In this document: piece after piece, positions 26,478 to 35,564 of the stretch
Layout of the letters: every line of letters begins with the position of its first letter
Numbering within the stretch: the stretch's first letter is position 1
Origin: Pseudomonas sp. S06B 330
GTDB taxonomy: Bacteria; Pseudomonadota; Gammaproteobacteria; Pseudomonadales; Pseudomonadaceae
DNA: 64,000 bases
Assembly (NCBI RefSeq): GCF_002845275.2
Contig: NZ_CP088149.1
Span: forward strand, 2,600,501-2,664,500
Reading direction: 5' to 3'
Notes under the pieces: model-generated
Told to the model about the DNA's origin: nothing
Seen by the model: only the letters and a program-made list of their open reading frames with translations
Databases searched by the model: none
Translations under genes and position numbers: made by a program

Positions 26478-28097
26478 TCAGAAAATGTAATCAGTGGTCA
26501 AAAAGCTCGAGTCACGGTTGCGGATGATCTCGCTGATCAGTTGCTTGTTGCTCTCCTGAAATTTGGTCGCCACCAAGGTGCGGATCGAGAACACCCGCAG
26601 GGCATCGTGTACCGACAGGGTGCCTTCAGCGGAGTTCTTGCGGCCGTTGAACGGGTAGGTGTCCGGGCCACGTTGGCACTGGGCGTTGAGATTGATCCGC
26701 CCGACCTGGTTGGCGAAAGTGTCGACCAGGCGCCCGACCTCAGCCGGGTTGGTGCCGAAGATACTCAGTTGCTGGCCGAAGTCAGAGTCAAGCACGTAGT
26801 CAATCACGCTCTGCAGGTCGCGGTATGGCACCACGGGCACCACCGGGCCGAACTGTTCTTCTTGATAAACACGCATCTGCGCACTGACCGGGTAGAGTAG
26901 GGCGGGGTAAAAGAACGAACCTCGGCTGACACCGCCGCCTTCGTTGATGACACGAGCGCCTTTTTCCACTGCATCGGCAACCAGGCCGTTCAGGTAGTCG
27001 ATCTTGCCCGCTTCAGGGAGTGGCGTCAGGCTCACGCCGGGCTCCCAGGGCATGCCCGGTTTCAGCGCAGCCAGTTTGCGCTGGAATTTATCGAGAAAGC
27101 TGTTCACCACGTCTTCATGCACGAAGAGGATTTTCAGCGCCGTGCAGCGTTGACCGTTGAACGACAAGGCCCCGGTGACGGCTTCATTGACGGCGTTATC
27201 CAGGTCCACCTCGGGCAGCACGATCCCCGGGTTTTTCGCATCCAGGCCCAGGGCCGCGCGAAGACGGTGTGGGCGTGGGTGGAGTTTTTTCAGGTCGCTG
27301 GCCGCTTTGTTGGTGCCGATAAAGGCGAACACGTCGATCTTGCCACTGGCCATCAGCGCGCTGACGGTCTCGCGGCCGCGACCATAGATGACGTTGATCA
27401 CCCCGGCGGGGAAGCTGTCGCGGAAGGCTTCGAGCAGTGGCCGGATCAGCAACACACCAAACTTGGCCGGTTTGAACACCACGGTGTTGCCCATGATCAG
27501 TGCCGGGATCAGGGTGGTGAATGTCTCGTTCAACGGGTAGTTGTAGGGGCCCATGCACAACGCCACGCCCAACGGAGCGCGACGGATCTGACCCAGGGTG
27601 TCTTGCTCGAGCTCAAAACGGCTGGAGCGGCGATCAAGTTCCTTGAGGGCATTAATGGTGTCGACGATGTAGTCGCAGGTACGGTCGAACTCTTTCTCAG
27701 AATCCTTGAGGTTCTTGCCGATTTCCCACATCAGCAGTTTGACCACCGCATCGCGTTGCTCACGCATCTTGCCCAAAAAGGTCTCGACATGCTGGATCCG
27801 CTCGGCCACGCGCAGGGTCGGCCAAGTGCCGCGGCCCTTGTCGTAAGCGTGAACAGCGGCATCCAGCGCGGTGAGGGCGGTGTCGGCATCGAGCAGTGGC
27901 GTATTGCCGAGGATCACTTGCTGCTCGGTATCACCGGTCTTGAGCCATACCGGGCTGCGCACCGTCGCCAGCGGGCCATCCCAGCGTTGCAACTGGCCGT
28001 TGACCAGGTACTCGCGTTGCACCAGCGGCTCACCTAGACGGTAGGCCTCGGGGATCTCGTTGGCGGTGGGAAACAGCGAATCGAGCAGACGGTCCAT
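26478..28097 (-). CDS. gapN: NADP-dependent glyceraldehyde-3-phosphate dehydrogenase (GapN-type ALDH)
   Basis: A 539-residue aldehyde-dehydrogenase-superfamily enzyme. Features are the cofactor-binding PLGVALCMGPYNYPLNE, FAFIGTNKA, the general-base region GLDAKNPGIVLPEVD and the catalytic Cys in SFNGQRCTALK. The N- and C-terminal extensions (PTANEIPEAYR; SIRTLVATKFQE) mark the non-phosphorylating glyceraldehyde-3-phosphate dehydrogenase group annotated in Pseudomonas. It would oxidise glyceraldehyde-3-phosphate directly to 3-phosphoglycerate with NADPH gain. The start at 28097 is chosen by the alignment-like N-terminus and AGAGGTG upstream; a frame to 28148 would include the operator at 28127-28138. 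Confidence 0.82.
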   Translation of the reverse strand: MDRLLDSLFPTANEIPEAYRLGEPLVQREYLVNGQLQRWDGPLATVRSPVWLKTGDTEQQVILGNTPLLDADTALTALDAAVHAYDKGRGTWPTLRVAERIQHVETFLGKMREQRDAVVKLLMWEIGKNLKDSEKEFDRTCDYIVDTINALKELDRRSSRFELEQDTLGQIRRAPLGVALCMGPYNYPLNETFTTLIPALIMGNTVVFKPAKFGVLLIRPLLEAFRDSFPAGVINVIYGRGRETVSALMASGKIDVFAFIGTNKAASDLKKLHPRPHRLRAALGLDAKNPGIVLPEVDLDNAVNEAVTGALSFNGQRCTALKILFVHEDVVNSFLDKFQRKLAALKPGMPWEPGVSLTPLPEAGKIDYLNGLVADAVEKGARVINEGGGVSRGSFFYPALLYPVSAQMRVYQEEQFGPVVPVVPYRDLQSVIDYVLDSDFGQQLSIFGTNPAEVGRLVDTFANQVGRINLNAQCQRGPDTYPFNGRKNSAEGTLSVHDALRVFSIRTLVATKFQESNKQLISEIIRNRDSSFLTTDYIF

Positions 28098-28126
28098 GGG
28101 CGCAGCACCTCTTTTTCTGTAATGGG

Positions 28127-28138
28127 TGAAACGTTTCA
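28127..28138. promoter_or_regulatory. Cra/FruR-type operator in front of gapN
   Basis: TGAAACGTTTCA is a perfect 12-bp palindrome 30 bp upstream of gapN and equals the classical Cra (FruR) core site. I recall that P. putida Cra has few targets, a glyceraldehyde-3-phosphate dehydrogenase gene among them, but I cannot verify this here. Confidence 0.75.
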
Positions 28139-28236
28139 GTCCGAGCATAACGCCAGCTCGCTAAAAAAAGCCAGCGCCCCTCAACATTGCGCCGATAGCG
28201 CCGATAAAGCAGTAATCCGATGTGAATTACGGACCT

Positions 28237-30477
28237 ATGAGCACAAGAACCCTTGCCCTTGATGACAAACTGGTCCTGCCCAAAGCCCTTGGCACTACCC
28301 TCAATCGCTTGTTGCCCATTGGCTTTGCGCTGATTGGCATCAGCCTGTCGGTGGCGCTCGGCCGCCTGGATGTGCAGCGCCAGGAAAGCGAACTGGTAGC
28401 GAACGCTGGGGCGCGTCTATCCGGGGTGCGAGCCGCCCTTGAAGCACAATTGCGCTCGGCGTTCGGCGAAACCGAAGGCATTGCCCAGTTACTCAGTGCT
28501 GACGGTGACATCAGCCCCGAGCATTTTCATGACATGGCCCGTCAGGCGATTGCCTCAGTGCCGCATATTCGGCATATCTCCGTGGCACCCGGTGATGTGG
28601 TTGCCGATGTCTACCCGCTCAAGGGCAACGAGAGCATCGTCGGCGTCGACTATCGTCACCTGCCGGATCAGTACCCCATGTTGCAACGTGCCCGTGACCA
28701 CTACAGCCCTGTGCTGGCCGGTCCCGTGCAGATGTACCAGGGCGGGCGAGGACTGATCTATCGACGGCCAGTGTTTCTCAAGGGCCACAAGGGCGTGAAA
28801 CTGTATTGGGGCAATGTCTCGATCGTCGCCGATATCGACCACTTGCTTAGCGCAGCGGGCCTGGACCTGGACCCCGGTTTTGAGCTAGCGCTGCGCGGTG
28901 CTGATGGTCAGGGCTCCGCGGGTGGGATGATCTGGGGCGATCCGACACTGTTTGACAAGCACGCCGTGACGGTCAATGTCGACGTACCGGGCGGGCTCTG
29001 GCAATTGGCCGCGAGCCCGCTGGGTGGCTGGCCGTCAATGAGTCTGTTCGCCTCGCCCTTGTTCCTGTTTGCCCTGACCTGTACCGGGTTATTCAGTGTA
29101 TTCGTCGCCCAGCTCAATCGCAGCAACCACCTGATCAACCTGCGCAACCGCGAACTCAAGCAGTCACAGGCGCAACTGGAGCGCCTGGCACATTACGACG
29201 CCATTACTGGCTTGCCGAACCGACTGTTGTTCAATCAACGCTTGCAAGCGGCCATCAATCGCGACGAACGTCTGGCGGTGTTGGTGCTGGATATTGACGG
29301 CTTCAAGCAGGTCAATGACAGCCTTGGGCATGCGATGGGTGACCTCTTGCTGCAACAGGCTACTGCGCGTTTCGTGCAGATGCTCGATGGCCAGGACAGT
29401 CTCTGCCGCTTGGGGGGGGACGAGTTCGCCTTTTTGCTTATGGGCGCTGAGCAAGCCTGTATCGAGCGGGTTCAGGGGTTGCTGCAAACCTTGCAATTGC
29501 CGTTTGATCTCAAAGGCAACGCCGCGTTGGTCACCGGCAGTATCGGTCTGGCCTGGTACCCTGAACATGGCCAGTCCAGCGATCGTCTGCTGCGCCATGC
29601 CGACACCGCCATGTACGCCGCCAAAGAGAGTGGGCGCAATGCCTGGCGCCTGTATCACCCGGACATGACCCAGCGCCTGCAAGAGCGCCTGTGTCTGGAG
29701 CGCAACCTGCGTCGTGCACTGAAAAACAATGAATTCGAGCTCTGGTACCAACCCAAGATCGACCTGTTCAGTGGCCGTGTCGAAGGGGCCGAAGCGCTGT
29801 TGCGTTGGCGCGATCCTGAGTATGGCCTGGTGTCGCCGGCGCAGTTCATTCCATTGGCCGAACGCACGGGGTTGATTATTCCCCTCGGTGAAAAGGTGTT
29901 GGAGCTAGCGTGCGAGCAACTGGCTGCCTGGCGTGCGAGCGACTGCCTGCCTGGTCCGCTGGCGATCAATGTCGCGGCCTTGCAAATTGAACGTAGTGAC
30001 TATGTTGCCAGCCTGACGCGCACCCTCAAACGCTACGACCTTGCGCCCACGCTGCTGGAGGTGGAAATCACCGAAAGCCTGCTGATGGAAAGCCAGCAGC
30101 AGGCCTGCGCGGTGCTCGCGCAGCTACAGGCGATGGGGGTCGTGACCGCCGTGGATGACTTCGGTACGGGTTACTCATCGCTGGCTTACCTTAAGTCGCT
30201 ACCCATCGACCACCTGAAAATTGATCGTGCGTTCATCAAGGACTTGCCCGCCGATGACGACGCAGTGGCCATCACCCGGGCGATCATCGACCTGGGCCAT
30301 GCCCTCGGTTTTCGCATCACTGCCGAAGGTATCGAGACCCAGGCACAGTACGATTTTTTGCGTAATGCCGGCTGCGATCAGGGCCAGGGTTTTCTGATGG
30401 GGCGACCGATGCCCGCGCAGATGCTCCAGGATTGGCTGAAGGCGCACCACGAGCGGCGTAGCCTGCTCAACGGTTAG
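28237..30477 (+). CDS. Membrane GGDEF-EAL cyclic-di-GMP protein with CHASE sensor
   Basis: A 746-residue protein with two membrane spans (about 22-42 and 265-288) flanking a periplasmic CHASE-like domain (RSAFGETEGIAQLLSADGDIS, then HIRHISVAPGDVV and VGVDYRHLPDQ). A GGDEF domain has an intact RLGGDEF active site near 394, and an EAL domain has EGAEALLRWRDPE near 517 followed by DDFGTGYSSLAYLK. Both catalytic signatures are complete, so it could make and degrade cyclic-di-GMP; the net activity cannot be read from sequence. A GTG at 28222 is in frame, but the ATG at 28237 is better placed. Standing between the amyloid and polysaccharide loci, it fits matrix control (inference). Confidence 0.88.
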   Translation: MSTRTLALDDKLVLPKALGTTLNRLLPIGFALIGISLSVALGRLDVQRQESELVANAGARLSGVRAALEAQLRSAFGETEGIAQLLSADGDISPEHFHDMARQAIASVPHIRHISVAPGDVVADVYPLKGNESIVGVDYRHLPDQYPMLQRARDHYSPVLAGPVQMYQGGRGLIYRRPVFLKGHKGVKLYWGNVSIVADIDHLLSAAGLDLDPGFELALRGADGQGSAGGMIWGDPTLFDKHAVTVNVDVPGGLWQLAASPLGGWPSMSLFASPLFLFALTCTGLFSVFVAQLNRSNHLINLRNRELKQSQAQLERLAHYDAITGLPNRLLFNQRLQAAINRDERLAVLVLDIDGFKQVNDSLGHAMGDLLLQQATARFVQMLDGQDSLCRLGGDEFAFLLMGAEQACIERVQGLLQTLQLPFDLKGNAALVTGSIGLAWYPEHGQSSDRLLRHADTAMYAAKESGRNAWRLYHPDMTQRLQERLCLERNLRRALKNNEFELWYQPKIDLFSGRVEGAEALLRWRDPEYGLVSPAQFIPLAERTGLIIPLGEKVLELACEQLAAWRASDCLPGPLAINVAALQIERSDYVASLTRTLKRYDLAPTLLEVEITESLLMESQQQACAVLAQLQAMGVVTAVDDFGTGYSSLAYLKSLPIDHLKIDRAFIKDLPADDDAVAITRAIIDLGHALGFRITAEGIETQAQYDFLRNAGCDQGQGFLMGRPMPAQMLQDWLKAHHERRSLLNG

Positions 30478-30522
30478 CCTCGGTAGCGGTTACAGTCTGT
30501 GGTGCTGTTGCCTAGCGTGTTT

Positions 30523-31311
30523 TTATGTGTAATCGGCTGACACCACTGCATTTCCCAGCACCGCATACCCTACCCGCGGTACCCCCGACAAACGCTGGTC
30601 GACCAGTGTTTTGAGCGACTCTCCCGTACCCAAGTAAGCATCACCAAAATCGTGCCCACCCAAGGCGCTGGGATGGGCAACGATTTCCAGCACGCCATGT
30701 TCCGGCGCCAGCCCTGCACGCAAATCGGCAGGCGTGCAGACGAAGTCGGCGGTGGCCCCGGCAAGTTGTCGAATGCGGCGGTTCAGCAGGGCCTTGAACA
30801 GGCGTTTGGCGGGCCCTATGTTGTGCCCAAGATTGCGCGCCAACCGTACCGGAACGCCTTCACGGGCCGCGAAGCGGGCGACGATTTCACCCACTGGCCA
30901 GATGTTATGCACGTGCTGGTGCGAGTCCAGATGGCTGGGCATCAGCCCCTGACTTAGGCACTGCTGCCACTGCGCCTGCAACTCTTGTTCAACCGCCTCG
31001 CGTTCACCCGGGCTCAGGCGCAGGGTCCGGCGTTTCAGGCGCAGGTCGAACTCACCGTGGGGGGCGCAAAAGCGTGGTTGTGTGGCAATGGCTTCACTCA
31101 ACGGTCGACCAAAGGTGAGGTTGAAGTGCAAACCGATTCGCCCGCGCAAGGCCGGCTGCTGGGCGAGCACGCAGGCGGCTTTGAACGCGGGCATGTTGGC
31201 CATGGCCGTGGCTGAGCTGATCAACCCGGCCTGGAAGGCATGGAGGATCACCGCGTTGGTATGGACACTGAGGCCAAAATCGTCAGCGTTGACTATGACC
31301 TGTGAGGGCAT
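30523..31311 (-). CDS. ChbG/HpnK-family carbohydrate deacetylase
   Basis: A 262-residue YdjC/ChbG-type deacetylase, last gene of the polysaccharide operon. It has the metal and base motifs VNADDFGLS at the N-terminus and DSHQHVHNI mid-protein, plus RIGLHFNLT and a late EIVAHPS. Members remove N-acetyl groups from diacetylchitobiose or glycolipid sugars. The start (31311) lies inside the upstream acetyltransferase gene (29-bp overlap), implying coupled translation. In this setting it probably edits an amino-sugar of the exopolysaccharide or of its lipid-linked precursor. Confidence 0.85.
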   Translation of the reverse strand: MPSQVIVNADDFGLSVHTNAVILHAFQAGLISSATAMANMPAFKAACVLAQQPALRGRIGLHFNLTFGRPLSEAIATQPRFCAPHGEFDLRLKRRTLRLSPGEREAVEQELQAQWQQCLSQGLMPSHLDSHQHVHNIWPVGEIVARFAAREGVPVRLARNLGHNIGPAKRLFKALLNRRIRQLAGATADFVCTPADLRAGLAPEHGVLEIVAHPSALGGHDFGDAYLGTGESLKTLVDQRLSGVPRVGYAVLGNAVVSADYT

Positions 31312-32455
31312 CGCCGTTCTCCTGTTTGGCAAGGGGGGTGGCAATGGTTGCCGTGGGCGTTTGACGCAAGCGTTGCAACTGCGGTTTGAAGCGTTGCCAC
31401 AATCGCAAGCCCAGGCCCAACGCGATACCGCTAGGACGCCAGCTGTAGTAGCTCAGACGATGCTGCTCACACAGGTCACTCATGCGTTCGTGCAGTTGAT
31501 GGCTTGAGTTCTCCAAACTCACCCGTGAGGCATCGACCCAGTCCCAGCCATCGTCCAGGCCCCAATGTATCCATTCCTCAAGCAACACCCGGCCACTGCC
31601 AAGGTCGGCGTAGGCGGGTACGAAGGCCAGGTTGTAGTCGTAGATCCGCCCGCGCTCGAACACACCCAGACGGTAGCTGAGGCAGCGTCCGTTCAATTCC
31701 AGCAAGACCATGCGCACCAACCCTTGAGCGGCCAGGGCGGTAAACGCCTGATACATCCATTGACGCCGGGAGGGGCCGCAGAAGATGCCGACCTCGTCGT
31801 TGCCTTTCCAGCTCTGTTCCTCAACGTCGGCAACTGCGTCGAGCAGCGTGGTGATCGACTTGGCGTCGGGGATCACTCGCCGCACCTGGGCGCCGCAGGC
31901 GGCAATGCGCTTGCGTGCGCGGCGCAGCTTGTAGCGTGGATCGCCGCTGATTTCCTGGCGGTCCTGCTCAACGATGCGGTGTACCGGTACCCGACAGCTC
32001 AGGCGTTGTTCATGGGTCGAGCTGCGCCGTGCCCAGGCGCCCAGCACCGGGCGCGGTGCAAGCGCATCAACCACTTCATTGAGTTGCAACACCGCATGGG
32101 GTAGGTGCCGTCGTATCTCTCGCAGCACCTGTTTCGCCGCGCCCGTGGGCAGGTCGGCGAGCAGGGCGATACGGTCACTCATCGGATAGCCCAGGTGGCG
32201 TACCACCTGCACCGTTAGTGGGCCATAGCGTTCGCGGCCACGAATCAACGGCAAGCACAGACACAGCCGCCCCTGATGATGGCCGACCAGCACCTGCAGT
32301 TGCTGCTCGGTAGGCAACGCCGCCTCGGCGGCGTGCAGCCAGCCAAGGTGGTTGAAGGGCGTGCTGGCGGGCAAGCGCTGGCGCAGTTGCTCGTAGGCGT
32401 CGGCGGGAAAGTCGGCGGCGCGCAGCGAGGGGTACCAGTTCAAGTCCATTTGCAT
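31283..32455 (-). CDS. CelD/BcsL-type GNAT acetyltransferase
   Basis: A 390-residue protein of the long, double-GNAT type found in exopolysaccharide clusters (CelD/BcsL, Acetyltransf_6). Visible are the N-terminal GNAT-like half (TPFNHLGWLHAAEA, LCLPLIRGRERYG) and the C-terminal catalytic half (RKRIAACGAQVRRV, LDAVADVEEQSWKG, CLSYRLGVFERGRIYDYNLAFVP). It likely acylates a sugar of the repeat unit with an acyl-CoA donor. It starts 4 bp after the preceding GNAT gene. Confidence 0.8.
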   Translation of the reverse strand: MQMDLNWYPSLRAADFPADAYEQLRQRLPASTPFNHLGWLHAAEAALPTEQQLQVLVGHHQGRLCLCLPLIRGRERYGPLTVQVVRHLGYPMSDRIALLADLPTGAAKQVLREIRRHLPHAVLQLNEVVDALAPRPVLGAWARRSSTHEQRLSCRVPVHRIVEQDRQEISGDPRYKLRRARKRIAACGAQVRRVIPDAKSITTLLDAVADVEEQSWKGNDEVGIFCGPSRRQWMYQAFTALAAQGLVRMVLLELNGRCLSYRLGVFERGRIYDYNLAFVPAYADLGSGRVLLEEWIHWGLDDGWDWVDASRVSLENSSHQLHERMSDLCEQHRLSYYSWRPSGIALGLGLRLWQRFKPQLQRLRQTPTATIATPLAKQENGDALTGHSQR

Positions 32456-32459
32456 AGGC

Positions 32460-33149
32460 TCAGGTCGCCGTAACAGTAGTGGGACTGGGGGCCGGCTTGC
32501 GCAGGGCCTCCAGGCGTGAGCCGCTGTAGCGGCTTTCGCGGAAGAACTTCCAGCGGCCGAACAGGCAGTACACGTTCATTATTCGGCCTTGTTCCTTGTA
32601 ACCCATGCGCAGGTGCAGCTTGAGCGCTGGGATGTTGTGACTTTCACAAACATCCACCACGGTGTCACAGCCTTGCGCGGCCATGGCTTTCCAAAGCTCC
32701 AATTGCAGGTCTACTGAAAGCTCCGTGCCCCAGTACTTGCGGGTCAGTTCGCCGCCGAACTCGAAGAATTGCCCTGGCTCTACCGGAAACCAGCAACCGT
32801 AAAAATGTCGATCGTGGTAGTGACGCAGGCTGCCCCAGATAAACGCCACGGTATCGCCGGCATCGTCAAGAAACATCAGCCCGGTATGACCTTCAGCGGC
32901 CAATTCGCGCATGGTGTCGACGCGGTCGCCGAAATAGCGCGCGAAGGCCCCGGCGTTGAGTACTGTAATACGCTCAACCCGCAGCGGTGGGTAAGGTTTG
33001 AGGTTATGCGGTGGCACGGGGCTGACCAGGTCTCGCTCCATCCACAACAATTCCCAGTGATAGAACAGGTAGCGTTTAACGCCAGCGTTGAGGGTATTGC
33101 GCAGTCCTTTGCGCTTGATGCGGTCCTGGATCTTGCTCAAAGCACTCAT
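32460..33149 (-). CDS. GNAT-family N-acetyltransferase of the EPS operon
   Basis: A 229-residue protein whose central and C-terminal part fits the GNAT fold (GLMFLDDAGDTVAFIWGSL, LQLELWKAMAAQGCDTVVDVC, NIPALKLHLRMGYKEQGRI, the last being the usual acetyl-CoA-region helix and strand). The N-terminal 60 residues (KIQDRIKRKGLRNTLNAGVKRYLFYHWELLWMERDL) are helical and basic, suggesting membrane association. It is separated from the flippase gene by 94 bp. It probably acetylates or otherwise acylates the exopolysaccharide precursor. Confidence 0.75.
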   Translation of the reverse strand: MSALSKIQDRIKRKGLRNTLNAGVKRYLFYHWELLWMERDLVSPVPPHNLKPYPPLRVERITVLNAGAFARYFGDRVDTMRELAAEGHTGLMFLDDAGDTVAFIWGSLRHYHDRHFYGCWFPVEPGQFFEFGGELTRKYWGTELSVDLQLELWKAMAAQGCDTVVDVCESHNIPALKLHLRMGYKEQGRIMNVYCLFGRWKFFRESRYSGSRLEALRKPAPSPTTVTAT

Positions 33150-33243
33150 GGTGCCTCCTGTTTTTGGCAGGTGAGGTGCGCTCTTGTGAAACGCTCCAGG
33201 TCAAGGCAGGCAGTGTCTGCCCTGGCGGTTGAAAAGGGGGCGC

Positions 33244-34548
33244 TCATGCGGGCCTCCGTTGCAGCATCTGGCGCAGTGGGGCGAAGTCGCTGGGCAGCAC
33301 CAGCAAGGTCTGCCACAGCGGTACGCGGCTGAGCTTGCAGTAGAGCACCAGCATCGCCACTGTCACCGCCAGGTAGGCGATGGACGAGGCCATGGCGGCA
33401 CCGACAATGCCGTAGGCCGGAATCAGCACGATATTGAGCACAAGGTTCAGCGCCGCACCCACACCCATCATCAGTGACACCGTGCCGGGGCGGTTCTTAC
33501 CCAGCAGGTCAAGGCGCAGGATGCTGGCATAGCACAGGCCGAACAGCCCTGGCAGCAACGCCAGCAACGCTGGATAAGCGGGTTGGTACTCGGCGCCAAA
33601 CAAGGTAACGATCAACCATTCACCGATCAGCGCCATGCTCAGGCAGGCGCCGAGCATGACCGTCGCGGTCAGGCGCAGGGCCAGCGGAGTGATCTTGTCC
33701 ATGCCGGCATCCTGCTGCAGCAGGCGCTTCATCAAAGGCGTGGTGACGGCTTCTGGGACGATCAGCAGCAATTCGGCGGCGGCGCTGGCCATGGCGTAAT
33801 GCCCCAGCGCGGTACTGCCGAGCATGGCGCTGATGAACAGATAGTCCGAGCGCAGGATCACCTGCTGGAACAACACGTCAGGGTGGCTCTTGGCGCTGTA
33901 GCTGAGTAGCTCGCGCTGACCGCTGCGGTCCCAGCACAGGCGGATAGAATGCTGGCGTCCGAGCCAGAACAAGCCGAGTACAACCACCAGGCTGATGCCC
34001 AGCAACCAACTGATCAGCGCCGCTTCCAGCGCCGCGTTGTGCCACATCCAGAACAACCCGAGAAACAGCAGCAGTGGTGCCAGCGATTCGCTCAGGCGCA
34101 GGGCGTTGAAGGCGCCTACGCCACCGGTGGCGTTGTGCAGGGTCAGCAAGCCGCTTTTGAGCACTGTCAGCGGCACCGCCAACAACAGCAACCAGGCCAG
34201 CAGGCCCAATTGCGTGGTCACTTCCAGTTCGTTACCGAATGCTCGGGCCAGGGCCACGCAGAGCAGGGTCAACAACCCGGCCACCAGGCAACCGAAGATC
34301 AGCACTTGAGTGAGCAGCAGGCCCATGGAGCGTTGCTTGGCGGCTTGATAGCCGACGGCGGTGTTCAAGCCACCACTGGTGGCGGCACTGATCAGGTCGG
34401 GCAAGGTGCTGAGCAGGGCGAACAGGCCCCGTTCGCTAGGTCCGAGGATGCGCGCCAAGAGGACGTTACGCAAAAGCCGCAGAGCGATCATCGCCAAGCG
34501 CGTACCCATGCTCAGTAATAGGTGACGCATATAGTGGCTACGGCTCAT
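33244..34548 (-). CDS. Wzx-type polysaccharide flippase
   Basis: A 434-residue polytopic membrane protein of the MATE/MVF-like polysaccharide exporter family with about 12 predicted spans (LLSMGTRLAMIALRLLRNVLLARILGPSERGLFALL at the N-terminus is typical). It would flip the undecaprenyl-linked repeat unit to the periplasm for the polymerase at 37656-39026. The four-base ATGA overlap with the upstream deacetylase shows it is part of the same operon. Confidence 0.88.
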   Translation of the reverse strand: MSRSHYMRHLLLSMGTRLAMIALRLLRNVLLARILGPSERGLFALLSTLPDLISAATSGGLNTAVGYQAAKQRSMGLLLTQVLIFGCLVAGLLTLLCVALARAFGNELEVTTQLGLLAWLLLLAVPLTVLKSGLLTLHNATGGVGAFNALRLSESLAPLLLFLGLFWMWHNAALEAALISWLLGISLVVVLGLFWLGRQHSIRLCWDRSGQRELLSYSAKSHPDVLFQQVILRSDYLFISAMLGSTALGHYAMASAAAELLLIVPEAVTTPLMKRLLQQDAGMDKITPLALRLTATVMLGACLSMALIGEWLIVTLFGAEYQPAYPALLALLPGLFGLCYASILRLDLLGKNRPGTVSLMMGVGAALNLVLNIVLIPAYGIVGAAMASSIAYLAVTVAMLVLYCKLSRVPLWQTLLVLPSDFAPLRQMLQRRPA

Positions 34549-35555
34549 GAGCGGCCCCCACGGCTGATGCGCCAGGCCAGCAGTGACGGCCGACTGGCGT
34601 TGCGCTGGCTGACGCCGATACGCGGCAGCGCCAGTGGGTCGTCATGGCCCTGGCAAATGCCGGCGCGGGTGCTCAGGGCATAAGGGTAACGATGGGCGGC
34701 GAGGCGTTCGCGTACCCGTGCGTCATGGTCACCATTGGGATAGCAGTAAACCGGCAGCGGCTGCTTGCAGCCTTGTTGAAGGGCGAAGTGGCTGCGGCTC
34801 AGCTCTTCTTCCAGGCGCTGATCATCAAGACCTGGCAACAATGCATGGCTGGCGCCATGTGGGCCGAAACTGATCAACCCGGAATTCTCCAGTTGGTGCA
34901 CCTGATGCCAGTCCAGAGCCTGTGGCATGGACTCCAGCGGGCAGGCGTCGGTCAGCAGATGCAGAGCCTGCGGGCTGAGGGTCTTGAGGCTTTGCAGGTA
35001 CTTGGCCAGGGCCTGGCTGCGAGCATGCGGCCGTTCGTTCATGAAATAGGCAGCGGGCAGTGGCCGCCCCATTTTGCGCAGTTGCTCAATCAGGGCTCGA
35101 CGGGGCGTTTCGCCATGGCTGCCCCAGAGGGTTTCACCCAGGCTCTCCCACCAGAATCGCTGACGGCTGCCAATGAAATCAGTGGACAGGAAGATGCTCG
35201 CGGGCACCTGGTACTGTTGCAGCAGCGGGAAGGCATGCACGGCGTTGTCGCGCCAGCCGTCATCGAAGGTCAGGGCCACCTTGGGACGGCTGCTGCCTCT
35301 GGGGTGCTGGTGACTGCTGAGCAGGTCCATCAGGTGTACGCAGTCAAAATGCCGTTGCAACCAGCGCAGCAGGCGCTCGAAGGCCTCGGGGCCGACACAC
35401 AGTTCATTGCGATGGGGCAGGGCGGCACTGCTGTCGTCAGCCAGCACCCGGTGCAGCATGAGGATTACCCCGGCGCCACGCAATTGGCTGCGGCCCTTGG
35501 GAGAGTTGAGGTACAGCCAACCGCTGGCACGCTTGAGACTGGTCTTGATCGGCAT
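34545..35555 (-). CDS. NodB-type polysaccharide deacetylase
   Basis: A 336-residue protein with the NodB fold: VALTFDDGWRDN (catalytic base and metal Asp) near residues 95-106, SIFLSTDFIG, and a late YCYPNGDHDARVRE motif. No clear signal peptide is present, but an early hydrophobic segment (GAGVILMLHRVL) is typical of this subgroup. It probably N- or O-deacetylates the exopolysaccharide intermediate. The ATG at 35555 follows the previous stop by 9 bp; an in-frame GTG at 35564 is an alternative. Confidence 0.85.
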   Translation of the reverse strand: MPIKTSLKRASGWLYLNSPKGRSQLRGAGVILMLHRVLADDSSAALPHRNELCVGPEAFERLLRWLQRHFDCVHLMDLLSSHQHPRGSSRPKVALTFDDGWRDNAVHAFPLLQQYQVPASIFLSTDFIGSRQRFWWESLGETLWGSHGETPRRALIEQLRKMGRPLPAAYFMNERPHARSQALAKYLQSLKTLSPQALHLLTDACPLESMPQALDWHQVHQLENSGLISFGPHGASHALLPGLDDQRLEEELSRSHFALQQGCKQPLPVYCYPNGDHDARVRERLAAHRYPYALSTRAGICQGHDDPLALPRIGVSQRNASRPSLLAWRISRGGRS

Positions 35556-35564
35556 GTCAGGCAC

